64,000 nucleotides of DNA from Reticulitermes speratus. Lineage: Eukaryota > Arthropoda > Insecta > Blattodea > Rhinotermitidae. A program made the position numbers and the translations under genes. Location of the stretch: NCBI GenBank assembly GCA_021186555.1, contig JAJKFL010000006.1:7832215-7896214 (forward strand), given 5' to 3'. Below the pieces are notes generated by a model. It was not told where the DNA came from, ran no database searches, and worked only from the letters and a program-made list of their open reading frames with translations. Each line of letters begins with the position of its first letter. Within the stretch, counting starts at the first letter, position 1. Positions 34,548 through 43,747 of the stretch are shown here, one piece after another.

Positions 34548-34818
34548 GCCGATCCCAGTGGCCGCGCGGTCTATAAGGCGTAGGTCTGCAGCCGCTCGCT
34601 TGCTGGGATTGCGGGTTCGAATCCCCCCCCCCCCCCCCCCGGTGGCATGGATGTCTGTCTCTTGTGAATGTTGTGTGTTGTAAGGTAGAGGTCTCTCTGC
34701 GACGGTCCGATCCCTCGTCCAGAGGAGTTTGGTGGGTCTAACTGTATGTGATCTCGAAACCTCAAGAATGAGGCGGCCTTGGCCCGAGTGGGGTTGTTGC
34801 GTCACGAGAACAAAACTC
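34548..34818 (+). mobile_element. SINE-A with an 18-base poly-C in its head
   Basis: Complete tRNA-like head (GATCCCAGTGGCCGCGCGGT), B box GGGTTCGAATCC, then 18 C at 34623-34640 where other copies have GCC, then the normal SINE-A body. A short flanking match GGTTGA is possible but weak. Confidence 0.88.
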
Positions 34819-35156
34819 GGTTGATACAGTTTCGAAAAATAATCCGGTTTTTTTTTCTGAAAATCATATGAAACCATAAATACATCCTGTAGGAAAAACA
34901 AAGTTTTTTTTTTTTTTGTTAAATCAGATGCTTTAAAGAGTTGAATGTGAAATGTTATCTCTTTAGTTTTACAATACAACTGTAGTTACTGATAATAGCA
35001 CCCTAAACAGAAACTTACATCTGACGGGTTTTCTTCATTAACCGCATTCAAATTTCAGTTAAATTAATTATGAAGTTATGTTTCCTTTGAACTAACGTGA
35101 CTATCCACACAAATAAATTGTCATCACGGACACTAATTTAAACTTTGCTGCCAAAC
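34819..35156. other. No feature recognised
   Basis: Contains T runs near 34848 and 34904-34917. Lies inside the presumed downstream intron of the C1 gene. Confidence 0.4.
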
Positions 35157-35242
35157 TATACAGGGCATACACAAAAGAATGGTGCGGTTTTAATAGTGAA
35201 CACTATTAAAACCGCACCATTATTTTGTGTATGCCCTGTATA
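35157..35242. mobile_element. Near-perfect 86-bp hairpin MITE (TATACAGGGCATACAC ends)
   Basis: TATACAGGGCATACACAAAA, then GAATGGTGCGGTTTTAATAG, meets its inverse almost immediately; the arms are about 41 bp with one difference. Ends in TA dinucleotides, as Tc1/mariner-type MITEs do. The same arms flank a shorter loop at 38845-38938. Located 325 bp past the C1-exon donor on the minus strand. Confidence 0.85.
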
Positions 35243-35566
35243 ACTTACAGTGACTGAATAGTTCCAAACCCCGTTTACAGCAATATTACGAGCCACTTAA
35301 GTTACAAATAATGTAACAAGTGCATAAGTTACGTGTAAGAACGAAACAAGTGCCGGTTGTTGCAGATAAAATAGCCATCTGTAAACTAGTCATATGCTGT
35401 CCTATCATTCTAATGTGTGTAAGGAATGTCTTTTAAGCCTCTAAGCGACGATTACTGCGGCCATGAGGGTCACGGCACACAACACAATGGTGGCACATCC
35501 CAACAGCAGGACGTGACGTAGATAAAAGATACTCTCCAACATGCATACAGAGGTGAGACTTCCTAC

Positions 35567-35604
35567 CTTGTTCTCGCAGGCTTTGTGACACACGTACTTG
35601 CACA
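35567..35604 (-). CDS. Exon of a C1-domain (tensin-like) protein: second half of the zinc finger
   Basis: A 38-bp exon on the minus strand. It is preceded by a pyrimidine-rich acceptor (TTTCTCTGTTTCAG, 35618-35605) and followed by the donor GTAGGAAG starting at 35566. Split codon plus 12 codons read (V)CKYVCHKACENK. These supply the last C-X2-C cysteine, the C-X4-H histidine and the following X2-C cysteine of a C1 zinc finger begun in the exon at 41984-41876. The intron phase (1) matches that exon exactly: CGA-G joined to TG-TGC. The exon ends in phase 0, and the final C1 cysteine should lie in the next exon downstream (left), which I did not find in this window. The compact finger and its RVCKYVCHK stretch resemble tensin C1 domains; another C1 family is possible. 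Confidence 0.85.
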
Positions 35605-35824
35605 CTGAAACAGAGAAACTCTGCTTAGAATATAGCGACCACCTCATTAGTGTAATGGCGAACAGCACATGTCAGCCGCTATAAGGCATTACACTGGAAT
35701 TAAGTAGACATGTACACTCAAAGAATATTTTAACATATATTCCGCAAGTGGCCACGGCTCCCATTTTGATGTGACGTCATTATCAAACATCTGCACCTAC
35801 TCTTTTGCCACATTAACAACTAAA

Positions 35825-37645
35825 TTCGTTAAAGTGTAAACTGGAGAAGGAAGAGCCACATTTTAATACTGAGTTCCTATAGAAATTCCCATATCCTTAA
35901 TGTGCAAACTGGGAAGTGTAAGACCATATATTTTGTTTAATGATTCGATCTAGAAATTCCCTCATGCTTATAGCGCAAACATCAGAAACCAGACCCATAT
36001 TTTATTATTGATTCGGTCTAGAAATTCCCTTGTGCTTATAGCGCTAACATCAGAAACCAGGCCCATATTTTATTATTGATTCGATCTAGAAATTCCCTCG
36101 TGCTTATAGCGCAAACATCAGAAACCAGACCCATATTCTATTATTGATTCGATCTAGAAATTCCCTCGTGCTTATAGCGCTAACATCAGAAACCAGACCC
36201 ATATTTTATTATTGATTCGATCTATAAATTCCCTCATGCTTATAGCGCTAACATCAGAAACCAGACCCATATTTTATTATTGATTCGATCTAAAAATTCC
36301 CTCATGCTTATACCGCAAACATCAGAAACCAGACCCATATTTTATTATTGATTGATCTAGAAATTCCCTCATGCTTATAGCGCTAACATCAGAAACCAGA
36401 CCCATATTTTATTATTGATCTGATCTATAAATTCCCTCGTGCTTATAGCGCTAACATCAGAAACCAGACCCATATTTTATTATTGATCTGATCTATAAAT
36501 TCCCTCATGCTTATAGCGCTAACATCAGAAACCAGACCCATATTCTATTATTGATTCGATCTAGAAATTCCCTCGTGCTTATAGCGCTAACATCAGAAAC
36601 CAGACCCATATTTTATTATTGATTCGATCTATAAATTCCCTCATGCTTATAGCGCTAACATCAGAAACCAGACCCATATTTTATTATTGATTCGATCTAA
36701 AAATTCCCTCATGCTTATACCGCAAACATCAGAAACCAGACCCATATTTTATTATTGATTGATCTAGAAATTCCCTCATGCTTATAGCGCTAACATCAGA
36801 AACCAGACCCATATTTTATTATTGATCTGATCTATAAATTCCCTCATGCTTATAGCGCTAACATCAGAATCCAGACCCATATTTTATTATTGATCTGATC
36901 TATAAATTCCCTCATGCTTATAGCGCTAACATCAGAAACCAGACCCATATTTTATTATTGATCTGATCTATAAATTCCCTCGTGCTTATAGCGCTAACAT
37001 CAGAAACCAGACCCATATTTTATTATTGATCTGATCTATAAATTCCCTCATGCTTATAGCGCTAACATCAGAAACTAGACCCATACTTTATTATTGATCT
37101 GATCTATAAATTCCCTCATGCTTATAGCGCTAACATCAGAAACTAGACCCATACTTTATTATTGATCTGATCTATAAATTCCCTCATGCTTATAGCGCTA
37201 ACATCAGAAACCAGACCCATATTTTATTATTGATCTGATCTAGAAATTCCCTCGTGCTTATACCGCAAACATCAGAAACCAGACCCATATTTTATTATTG
37301 ATCTGATCTATAAATTCCCTCATGCTTATACCGCAAACATCAGAAACCAGACCCATATTTTATTATTGATCTGATCTATAAATTCCCTCATGCTTATACC
37401 GCAAACATCAGAAACCAGACCCATATTTTATTATTGATCTGATCTAGAAATTCCCTCGTGCTTATAGCCCAAACTGGAGAAGGTAGGCCCATATTTTACT
37501 ACAATTATAAATTCCCTCATTCTTAACTGCAAAGTGGACAAGGTTGGACCACATTTCATCATTGATCTGATACAAAAATGTCATGATCCTTAAACCGTAA
37601 TCTTAAGAATTTAGGCCCACGTTTTATTACGTTTTAGATAATTCC
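35825..37645 (-). repeat. 67/68-bp tandem array, about 23 good copies plus decayed edges
   Basis: Plus-strand unit landmarks: CTTATAGCGCTAACATCAGA, AACCAGACCCATATTTTATT and ATCTATAAATTCCCTCATG. The core array runs about 35930-37460. Increasingly diverged units flank it on both sides (35825-35930 and 37460-37645), as expected when exchange homogenises the centre. A variant pair (TATACCGCAAAC with GATTGATCTAG) recurs at about 36350 and 36757, six units apart. Its right-hand edge on the minus strand lies about 220 bp upstream of the exon acceptor. Confidence 0.95.
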
Positions 37646-37675
37646 CCCAAATTGCGGCCTTATGATTTGTCACTG

Positions 37676-38022
37676 CACTTCTTCTTCTTCTTCCATGGCG
37701 TTACAGCCCGGGGTGTGCCAAAGCCTCCTTCTTTTTGGGACTTCATCCCGAAGGTTTCCTGGTCGGTAAGTGTGCATTCTGTAGTGAGTGACCGGCTCAC
37801 TGACCGCACAAGTTTTTCCTCGATCCTGACTGCCTGCCAGAGCCATCTGCATTACATGCCGTAAATCTACGACATGGGACCGACGGCTTTACTTCCCCTC
37901 CGAAGGAAGTGGTGCTCCGGATTTTTATCACCCTTAAAAATCCATCGCCCTCGGTCGGGATTGAACCCGCGAACCTTGGGTCCAGTGGCGAGCATGCTAA
38001 CCACTAGTCCACCGAGGGCGAC
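37676..38022 (-). mobile_element. SINE-E (tRNA-headed SINE with closed acceptor stem and GAA tail)
   Basis: Minus-strand head GCCCTCGGTGGACTAGTGGT to the matching CCGAGGGC gives a paired acceptor stem, with B box GCGGGTTCAATCCCG. A body of about 270 bp follows, ending in (GAA)n (plus CTTCTTCTTCTTC at 37679-37693). The intact acceptor makes the head look like a recently derived tRNA, but the attached body and tail mark it as a SINE. Inside the C1-gene intron. Confidence 0.75.
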
Positions 38023-38523
38023 ATATTAAAGTAACACTGACCCTCAATTTGTGAAGGTTTAACCGAAAATTTCAACTTCAGTCTTGAACGTGAAAAAAAT
38101 ATGTCCCTCCGATAGGTTTGTAATTATCCAACAGTCGTCATTACCCACACAACCACAAAACCAATCTTCAACGCCACGAGGACCTCAAATCGTGTAACAG
38201 CAGTTATATATATAACCTATTACAGCGCAACACAAAACCTCACTATCCTGCACAAAGTTGGTAAAGGTCACTGCCGACACAAAACACATAATTAATATAT
38301 CCACCAAAAAAAATGCACCTAATAAAATACAATTCATAACAAATTATTAAAACTCCTACATGTTTCGGCACCGGGGTGCCGTTTTCAGGGATTTATATAA
38401 CAAAGGAATATAAGCCCACGACGTTGATCTAGGTATCGCACTGCCCTATTGAAATGTTTACAATGTTAAAATTCTAAAATATTTAAAAAATTGATAAGTA
38501 TAAAAAATATACAAATTACAATA

Positions 38524-38728
38524 TTCATTCATTCATTCATTCATTCATTCTGCAGTCTGTCTTACGACAGGTCCGTAGTCTCTTCCAAAGCGAGTTCTCC
38601 ACAGGGTGCGATCTAGTGCTTCCTCTTTCAATTTCCAGTATCTTTTCTTTTCCTTAAGGTCATCCAGTAGCTGCTTACGTCTTCTCCCTCGTCGTCCCGT
38701 CATTTCTATCCTTCCTTCTAACTTTCCT
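38524..38728 (-). pseudogene. RTE-type LINE 3' tail (copy 5) with (ATTC)n
   Basis: Minus strand: the last 60 or so codons of the RT tail (GRRGRRRKQLLDDLK region) and a GAAT microsatellite (plus ATTC x7, 38524-38551) as 3' end. Nested within palindromic element e. Confidence 0.8.
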
Positions 38729-38844
38729 AATGTCTTTCCTTATGTCATTAAAATTATACAATACTGAACATTTCCAAGTAAAAGTCTGTAGTCGTTTAAC
38801 ACATTTACTTAGAACTGTTCACTATTGTATAATTTTAATGTCAC

Positions 38845-38938
38845 TATACAGGGCATACACAAAAGAATGGTGCGGTTTCTTCGCTGAAGCCGCTGATACC
38901 GCACCATTCTTTTGTGTGTGCCCTGTATTGTAATTTTT
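38845..38938. mobile_element. Hairpin MITE, second copy (TATACAGGGCATACAC ends)
   Basis: Arms of about 35 bp, as in 35157-35242, but with a different loop (CTTCGCTGAAGCCGCTGATA) and G/A changes near the right end. Inserted in element e. Confidence 0.85.
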
Positions 38939-39185
38939 ATAATTTTTATACTTATCAATTTTTATATACTTTGGAGAATTTTAACATTGTAAACGTCTCA
39001 ATACTGGCAGTGTAATACCTAGACCAGCGTGTTGGGTTTATAGACCTTTGTTATATAACCCCCTGAGGTTGGCACCCCGGTGCCGAAACATGTAGAAGTT
39101 TTAATAATTTGTTATGAATTATATTTTATTAGGGATGCATTTATTGGTGGCTACATTGATTATAAATATACGCACGGTATGAATA

Positions 39186-39505
39186 ATATACAATTCACGA
39201 GGTACGTACGTAATTCTAAATTCCACTCAAGTCTCGGACCCCGTAGCACAAAAGTGCACAGCCAGACGTAGCAACGGCCTGGCCCAGCGACACGCCGACA
39301 GTTCCTCAACACCAAGGACGTGTACACCCACAATATCAACATGGGTGCAGCACTGTCTTCAGCAGACAAGAAGTTCTCACGGATAACTTCACAAGAGTAC
39401 TGGGTCCAAGAGATAATCTCTGGACAGCATATTAGGATAGTCACTGGTACAGCATGGACAATGTTGCCATTTATGTTCTCCTTACAGCTCTACCAAGAAA
39501 CAGTT
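39186..39505. other. No feature recognised
   Basis: Open frames on both strands here (about 39160-39550) have no recognisable domain. No other feature is supported. Confidence 0.4.
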
Positions 39506-40200
39506 TCTTTAACTATAATCATCCATATACACAAACAAATACAATTTACGTAAATTCATAAACCATCCATATACATGAACCCTCCTACCTGTTTCGACAA
39601 TAAATCGCCATCCTCAGGGAGACATAACACATAACACAAAGGCATACAAAACCAACACACCAAATTTACATACATAATGCTAAAAATAAAATGTTAAGAA
39701 TAAATAATGGCAGTCATAAACATTACAATGTGAATACTATTGACAACGTGACGCTGCCATGTTCTTGAATACAATTCATTGACACACCACTGTTTATCTT
39801 CCATGTAGTTATATAATCTCTCCCATTACAGGCCTCGACAGGCCCTTAGGGCTCCAGGGGGTTGAGGCTGCCAGAATTTCTACACAATCAGCACATGACG
39901 GTGATAAGCCCTACGCACCGGCCGCCTTTATCCCCCCAGGAGATACCCCTGGTACTCATTTCCGTTATACAGACTGAGTCGACCCCAGGGTCATAGTGGG
40001 ACCGAAAGGATTATGTCAATAAAAAATCTTAGTGACCCCATCGGGAATCGAACCCAATGTGGCTATATACCTCTGTATTTCTGTACTTCCATAGGCATAG
40101 CGATTTATCGTCGAAATATGTAGTAGAGTTCATGTGTATGTATGTTTTATGATTTTATATATAAATTGTGTGCGTTTGTTGGTATGTATGAATGGTCATT
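39506..40200. mobile_element. Palindromic element f, degenerate, with nested SINE-C
   Basis: The left arm runs from about 39515 to the core at 39592-39617 (minus: CTGAGGATGGCGATTT/GTCGAAAC). The right arm (40095-40200) keeps GCGATTTATCGTCGAAA and GTGCGTTTGTTGGT. The arms are diverged, suggesting an older copy. Confidence 0.7.
39825..40060 (-). mobile_element. SINE-C, head partly lost
   Basis: Minus-strand B box GGGTTCGATTCCCG, GGGTCGACTCAGTC and AAAGGCGGCCGGTGCG match SINE-C copies at 10974 and 16078. Inserted in the centre of element f. Confidence 0.8.
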
Positions 40201-40239
40201 GTCACAGTGCACAGAACAAATAATATTAAGCTTTATTCG

Positions 40240-40695
40240 CCTATTTAAAGCTCAGTGTTTATTACGCTTATATGTACCTTCCGCTTAAACATTCAAAACT
40301 TTCATTTCACTCACAGTGTATTCGTATGATCTGTACGATTCTCAAAATAGAGACCCTTTCCCTGCAGAACAATTAGTCGACTGATGTCTCTAACGAAAGC
40401 ACTCTGTTCTCTGAGCGGTACGGAGGCAATACAGTCAAACCCGGTTATAACGACATCGGTTTATGTGACACCTCGTCTATTGCGTCAGATATTCTGTGGT
40501 ACCAATTAATTCCTCACTGTTAACCGTAACATTATACTCGTCGGTTATAACGACACTCGTTTATAACGACACAAAATACTCAGTCCCTCTCATGACGTTA
40601 TAACCGAGGTCAACTGTATATTGAATGCTAAAGCGCATAATTTGTAAAATTAATTTGATTGGCTTTAAGGCAGGCGGGTTAATTGTGGTGAATTT
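40240..40695 (+). mobile_element. Diverged 114-family element interrupted by a pogo-type MITE
   Basis: The core reads from ACTCACAGTGTATTCGTATG to GAGCGGTACGGAGGCAA. The tail TTGGCTTTAAGGCAGGCGGG appears after the MITE. Confidence 0.6.
40432..40616. mobile_element. Pogo/Tigger-like MITE, 185 bp
   Basis: Ends CAGTCAAACCCGGTTATAAC and the inverse of GTTATAACCGAGGTCAACTG, flanked by TA (40430-40431 and 40617-40618). CAGT...TATAACG termini with TA targets are typical of pogo/Tigger elements. No transposase. Confidence 0.85.
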
Positions 40696-40704
40696 AAATC
40701 GGGA

Positions 40705-41866
40705 GTAATGTCCAGTACTGCAAATCGCTTTACGATAGCATTCCAGTAACGTCCAGTACTGCCACTGGCTTTACGCTAGCATTGCAGTAACGTCCAGTAC
40801 TGCTACTGGCTTTACGCTAGCATTCCAGTAAGGTCCAATACTGCCACTGGCTTTACGCTGGCATTCCAGTAACGCCCAGTACTGCCACTGGCTTTACGCT
40901 GGCATTCCAGTAACGTCCAGTACTGCCACTGGCTTTACGCTAGCATTCCAGTAACGTCCAGTACTGCCACTGGCTTTACGCTGGCATTCCAGTAACGTCC
41001 AGTACTGCCACTGGTTTTACGCTAGCATTCCAGTAATGTCCAGTACTGCCATTGGCTTTACGCTAGCATTCCAGTAACGTACAGTACTGCCATTGGCTTT
41101 ACGCTAGCATTCCAGTAACGTCCAGTACTGCCATTGGCTTTACGCTGGCATTCCAGTAACGTCCAGTACTGCCATTGGCTTTACGCTAGCATTCCAGTAA
41201 CGTCCAGTACTGCCATTGGCTTTACGCTAGCATTCCAGTAACGTCCAGTACTGCCATTGGCTTTACGCTAGCATTCCAGTAACGTCCAGTACTGCCATTG
41301 GCTTTACGCTAGCATTCCAGTAACGTCCAGTACTGCCATTGGCTTTACGCTAGCATTCCAGTAACGTCCAGTACTGCCATTGGCTTTACGCTAGCATTCC
41401 AGTAACGTCCAGTACTGCCATTGGCTTTACGCTGGCATTCCAGTAACGTCCAGTACTGCCACTGGTTTTACGCTAGCATTCCAGTAACGTCCAGTACTGC
41501 CATTGGCTTTACGATAGCATTCCAGTAACGTCCAGTACTGCCATTGGCTTTACGCTAGCATTCCAGTAACGTCCAGTACTGCCATTGGCTTTACGCTAGC
41601 ATTCCAGTAACGTCCAGTACTGCCATTGGCTTTACGCTAGCATTCCAGTAACGTCCAGTACTGCCATTGGCTTTACGCTAGCATTCCAGTAACGTCCAGT
41701 ACTGCCACTGGTTTTACGCTAGCATTCCAGTAACGTCCAGTACTGCCATTGGCTTTACGATAGCATTCCAGTAACGTCCAGTACTGCCATTGGCTTTACG
41801 CTAGCATTCCAGTAACGTCCAGTACTGCCATTGGCTTTACGCTAGCATTCCAGTAACGTCCAGTAC
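40705..41866 (-). repeat. 41-bp tandem array ending about 8 bases from a 5' splice site, about 28 copies
   Basis: Plus-strand unit: CATTCCAGTAACGTCCAGTA followed by CTGCCATTGGCTTTACGCTAG. Variants (CACTGGTTTTACG followed by ACGATAGC) recur at about 41458 and 41706, six units apart, showing higher-order duplication. The last unit stops at 41866 and the intron's GT is at 41875-41874 on the minus strand. The first units (40705 on) are the most diverged. Confidence 0.97.
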
Positions 41867-41875
41867 CCAACTCAC

Positions 41876-41984
41876 CTCGACAGCAGCTGCCCTGATGATG
41901 GATGGGCTGGTGACACAGGTTACAGGGTCGCGGTCTCTTGAACACTTTGCACCGGAACGTGTGACTCTGAGTGTCCGCTTCAGG
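41876..41984 (-). CDS. Exon of a C1-domain (tensin-like) protein: first half of the zinc finger
   Basis: A 109-bp exon on the minus strand. The acceptor is TTTGTGGTTGCAG (41997-41985), after a pyrimidine-rich stretch. The donor is CGAG/GTGAGT (exon end 41876). It reads 36 codons: PEADTQSHTFRCKVFKRPRP then CNLCHQPIHHQGSCCR, plus one base of a split codon. It supplies the C1 histidine (SHTF), X12, then C-X2-C, X10 and the next cysteine; the exon at 35604-35567 completes C-X2-C-X4-H-X2-C. C1 domains bind two zinc ions and, in some families, lipid. The short X10 spacing and the FKRPRPC and CRVCKYVCHK stretches recall tensins, focal-adhesion scaffold proteins. That family call is from memory; DGK, RASSF, Rho-GEF and similar C1 proteins are alternatives. 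Confidence 0.88.
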
Positions 41985-42287
41985 CTGCAACCACAAACAG
42001 AACGGATTGTAAGAAGAGCAGAAAGCTATGGACCAAGAACAAAACAATAAACATTTATAAATATGTTTTGAGGATTTTACTTCTGTTAGATCAAGATATG
42101 AGATTCTAATAGCGGTCTTAAGGATGTGACACCGTGCAGTTTGGTACCCTCAAGAAGTAGGCGGTGGGTCCATTCGAGATGTCGGTATTTACCTACAGAA
42201 TTACGTGTTGTCACATCTTGGAAGATGTAAATCTCTTAAGATCGTGTTCTGTCCGTCTGTGACCACCTCATTACAACATACATGTAA
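41985..42287. other. Upstream intron of the C1 gene; no feature recognised
   Basis: Sequence to the right of the exon acceptor. No earlier exon was recognised here or further right. Confidence 0.4.
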
Positions 42288-42375
42288 AATTACATGTGCG
42301 GCTTAGTCAGTATAGTGACTAGGCTACGCCCTGAACGAACGAAGGATCAGGGTTCGATTTGCGGCCAAAGAAATA
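42288..42375 (+). mobile_element. tRNA-like scrap (possible SINE head)
   Basis: GTGCGGCTTAGTCAGTATAG followed by GGATCAGGGTTCGATTTGCGG resembles A- and B-box spacing. No SINE body is recognised. Confidence 0.35.
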
Positions 42376-42619
42376 GACTGTCTTTCCTTAAAAGCTCCAC
42401 GATCGGTTTTGGAGTCCATTTAGCTTCCCATTCAGTTGACACCGCGTCTCTTGCCCAGCGAGCAAAGCGAACATGTCGTGAAACTGACAAGTCATCTCGA
42501 TTTAATGCGGAGTTTATCGTTACGAACAGTCTTATTTACTTAACTGATCAACGTCTGGTATGACTACACAGCCAACAAGACCGCAGTCCAGAATTTAAAT
42601 TAGAATCTCCCCGTACTAA

Positions 42620-42815
42620 AGTGACCGGCACGAAAATAGTCCCGTCAAGGTCACTGCCTATGAACGCAGTGTTGCCATGTTCTATCGACAGGCAGTGTGC
42701 AACTAAACGGGCAAGCTGCGCCTCGGGGGAAGAACTGGCAGCAACGCAGGGCGGCGGGGAGCGCGTGTGACAGTCAGCTGCTTAACCTTGACAGGACTAT
42801 TTTCGTGCCGGTAAC
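42620..42815. mobile_element. MITE with 28-bp inverted ends (ACCGGCACGAAAATAGTC)
   Basis: The left end at 42624-42651 and right end at 42785-42812 are inverse copies with one mismatch over 28 bp (ACCGGCACGAAAATAGTCCC, then GTCAAGGT). The interior is GC-rich (GGGCGGCGGGGAGCGCG). Target duplication unclear; superfamily not assigned. Confidence 0.85.
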
Positions 42816-43416
42816 TCTAGTTTAAAAATTGTCTTTGTGTAAAGAAGATGGGACAGATGTGGCCCTCGTGCAAAAGTTCGATATCCCTCCTTTATACTCA
42901 ATGAAGTAGGCCCAGTTTGTGCAACACAGTATACAAATGTTTTCCTCTTAGCTAAAATGAAATTACGGCTACGTCACATCATACTGGTGTTTGTTCAAAC
43001 AGCCCAATTGTTCAATTAAACCAATTTAAGTCATAACCTCACAACTAGCATAGTTCCCCCTAGTCCATGTACATATAATCTTCAAATACATCACTTAAAC
43101 GTTTAAACTCTTAAAGCAAACGCCGCTGTACGCGATCCATTCATATGGACAGACACGAAACGTGTTCGTGCAGCTAAATACGATATTCATTCGGCCTTAG
43201 ACATTTCAGTTAATATTGCAGAAATTACCCTAACACATTTCTAAATCACTGTAAGGCCGATGTTTTGTACGGGCAGGGAACTTGTTCTTTACCGTGACAG
43301 ATCAGCTTACCTAAAGAGTATTACAGAACAGGGTGTTCAGAATATTTAGACCCAAAACAGCAGGCTACATAATGCTCTATAATTAGTAGCTTCATGATTT
43401 GTACTATTCAACAAAT
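42816..43416. other. No gene; decayed CAGGGTGTTC end
   Basis: Near 43329 an ACAGGGTGTTCAGA motif suggests the end of a mariner-like MITE. Nothing else recognised. Confidence 0.4.
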
Positions 43417-43428
43417 ATTATTACGATG

Positions 43429-43747
43429 TCAAAAGTTTAAAAACCAACACATGCACTATATTCTTACAAGTAAGTCAATTACCTCTACATACGTTTCGGC
43501 TTCAACAAGCCATCTTCAGGGGTCAAAGTTCTACATATGCTCGATATCCATTAGTTCAATTATAAGCACCTCATACATCAATGAACTAATGGATGTCGAG
43601 CATATATAGAACTTTGACCCCCTGAAGATGGCCTGTTGAAGCCGAAACATATCTAGGGGTAATTGACTTACTTGTAAGAATATAGTGCATATGTTGGTTT
43701 TTAAACTTTTGATTTGTTATCACGATGCACGGTGAATATAACGTGAC
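43429..43747. mobile_element. Palindromic element g, compact and complete
   Basis: Arms nearly meet at about 43575. Cores lie at 43622-43647 (plus: CTGAAGATGGC, loop, GCCGAAAC) and 43494-43519 (minus), bracketed by CCCC/GGGG. The GTGCATATGTTGGT box lies near 43686 and GATGCACGGTGAATATAACG near 43725. A perfect 12-bp repeat ATTATTACGATG flanks it (43417-43428 and 43748-43759). Confidence 0.92.

Larger units (their letters stand above)
38285..39185. mobile_element. Palindromic element e, with two nested insertions
   Basis: Arms at 38285-38410 and 39045-39185. Cores lie at 39063-39088 (plus: CTGAGGT, GGCACC/GGTGCC stem, GAAAC) and about 38363-38388 (minus). The outer boxes are weaker here (GATGCATTTATTGGT, ACGCACGGT). 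The centre holds an RTE tail and a hairpin MITE, both therefore younger. No flanking direct repeat found. Confidence 0.8.
35605..41875 (-). other. Inferred phase-1 intron of the C1-domain gene, 6,271 bp
   Basis: Bounded on the minus strand by GTGAGTT (41875-41869) and TTTCAG (35610-35605). It contains the 41-bp array near its 5' end, palindromic elements e and f, a pogo-type MITE, two SINEs, an RTE tail and the 68-bp array near its 3' end. Confidence 0.8.

Noticed and set aside
35441..35668. A 75-codon membrane-protein-like frame around the small C1 exon
   Set aside because: Only the 38 bp between splice signals are supported. The hydrophobic remainder is intron read-through.
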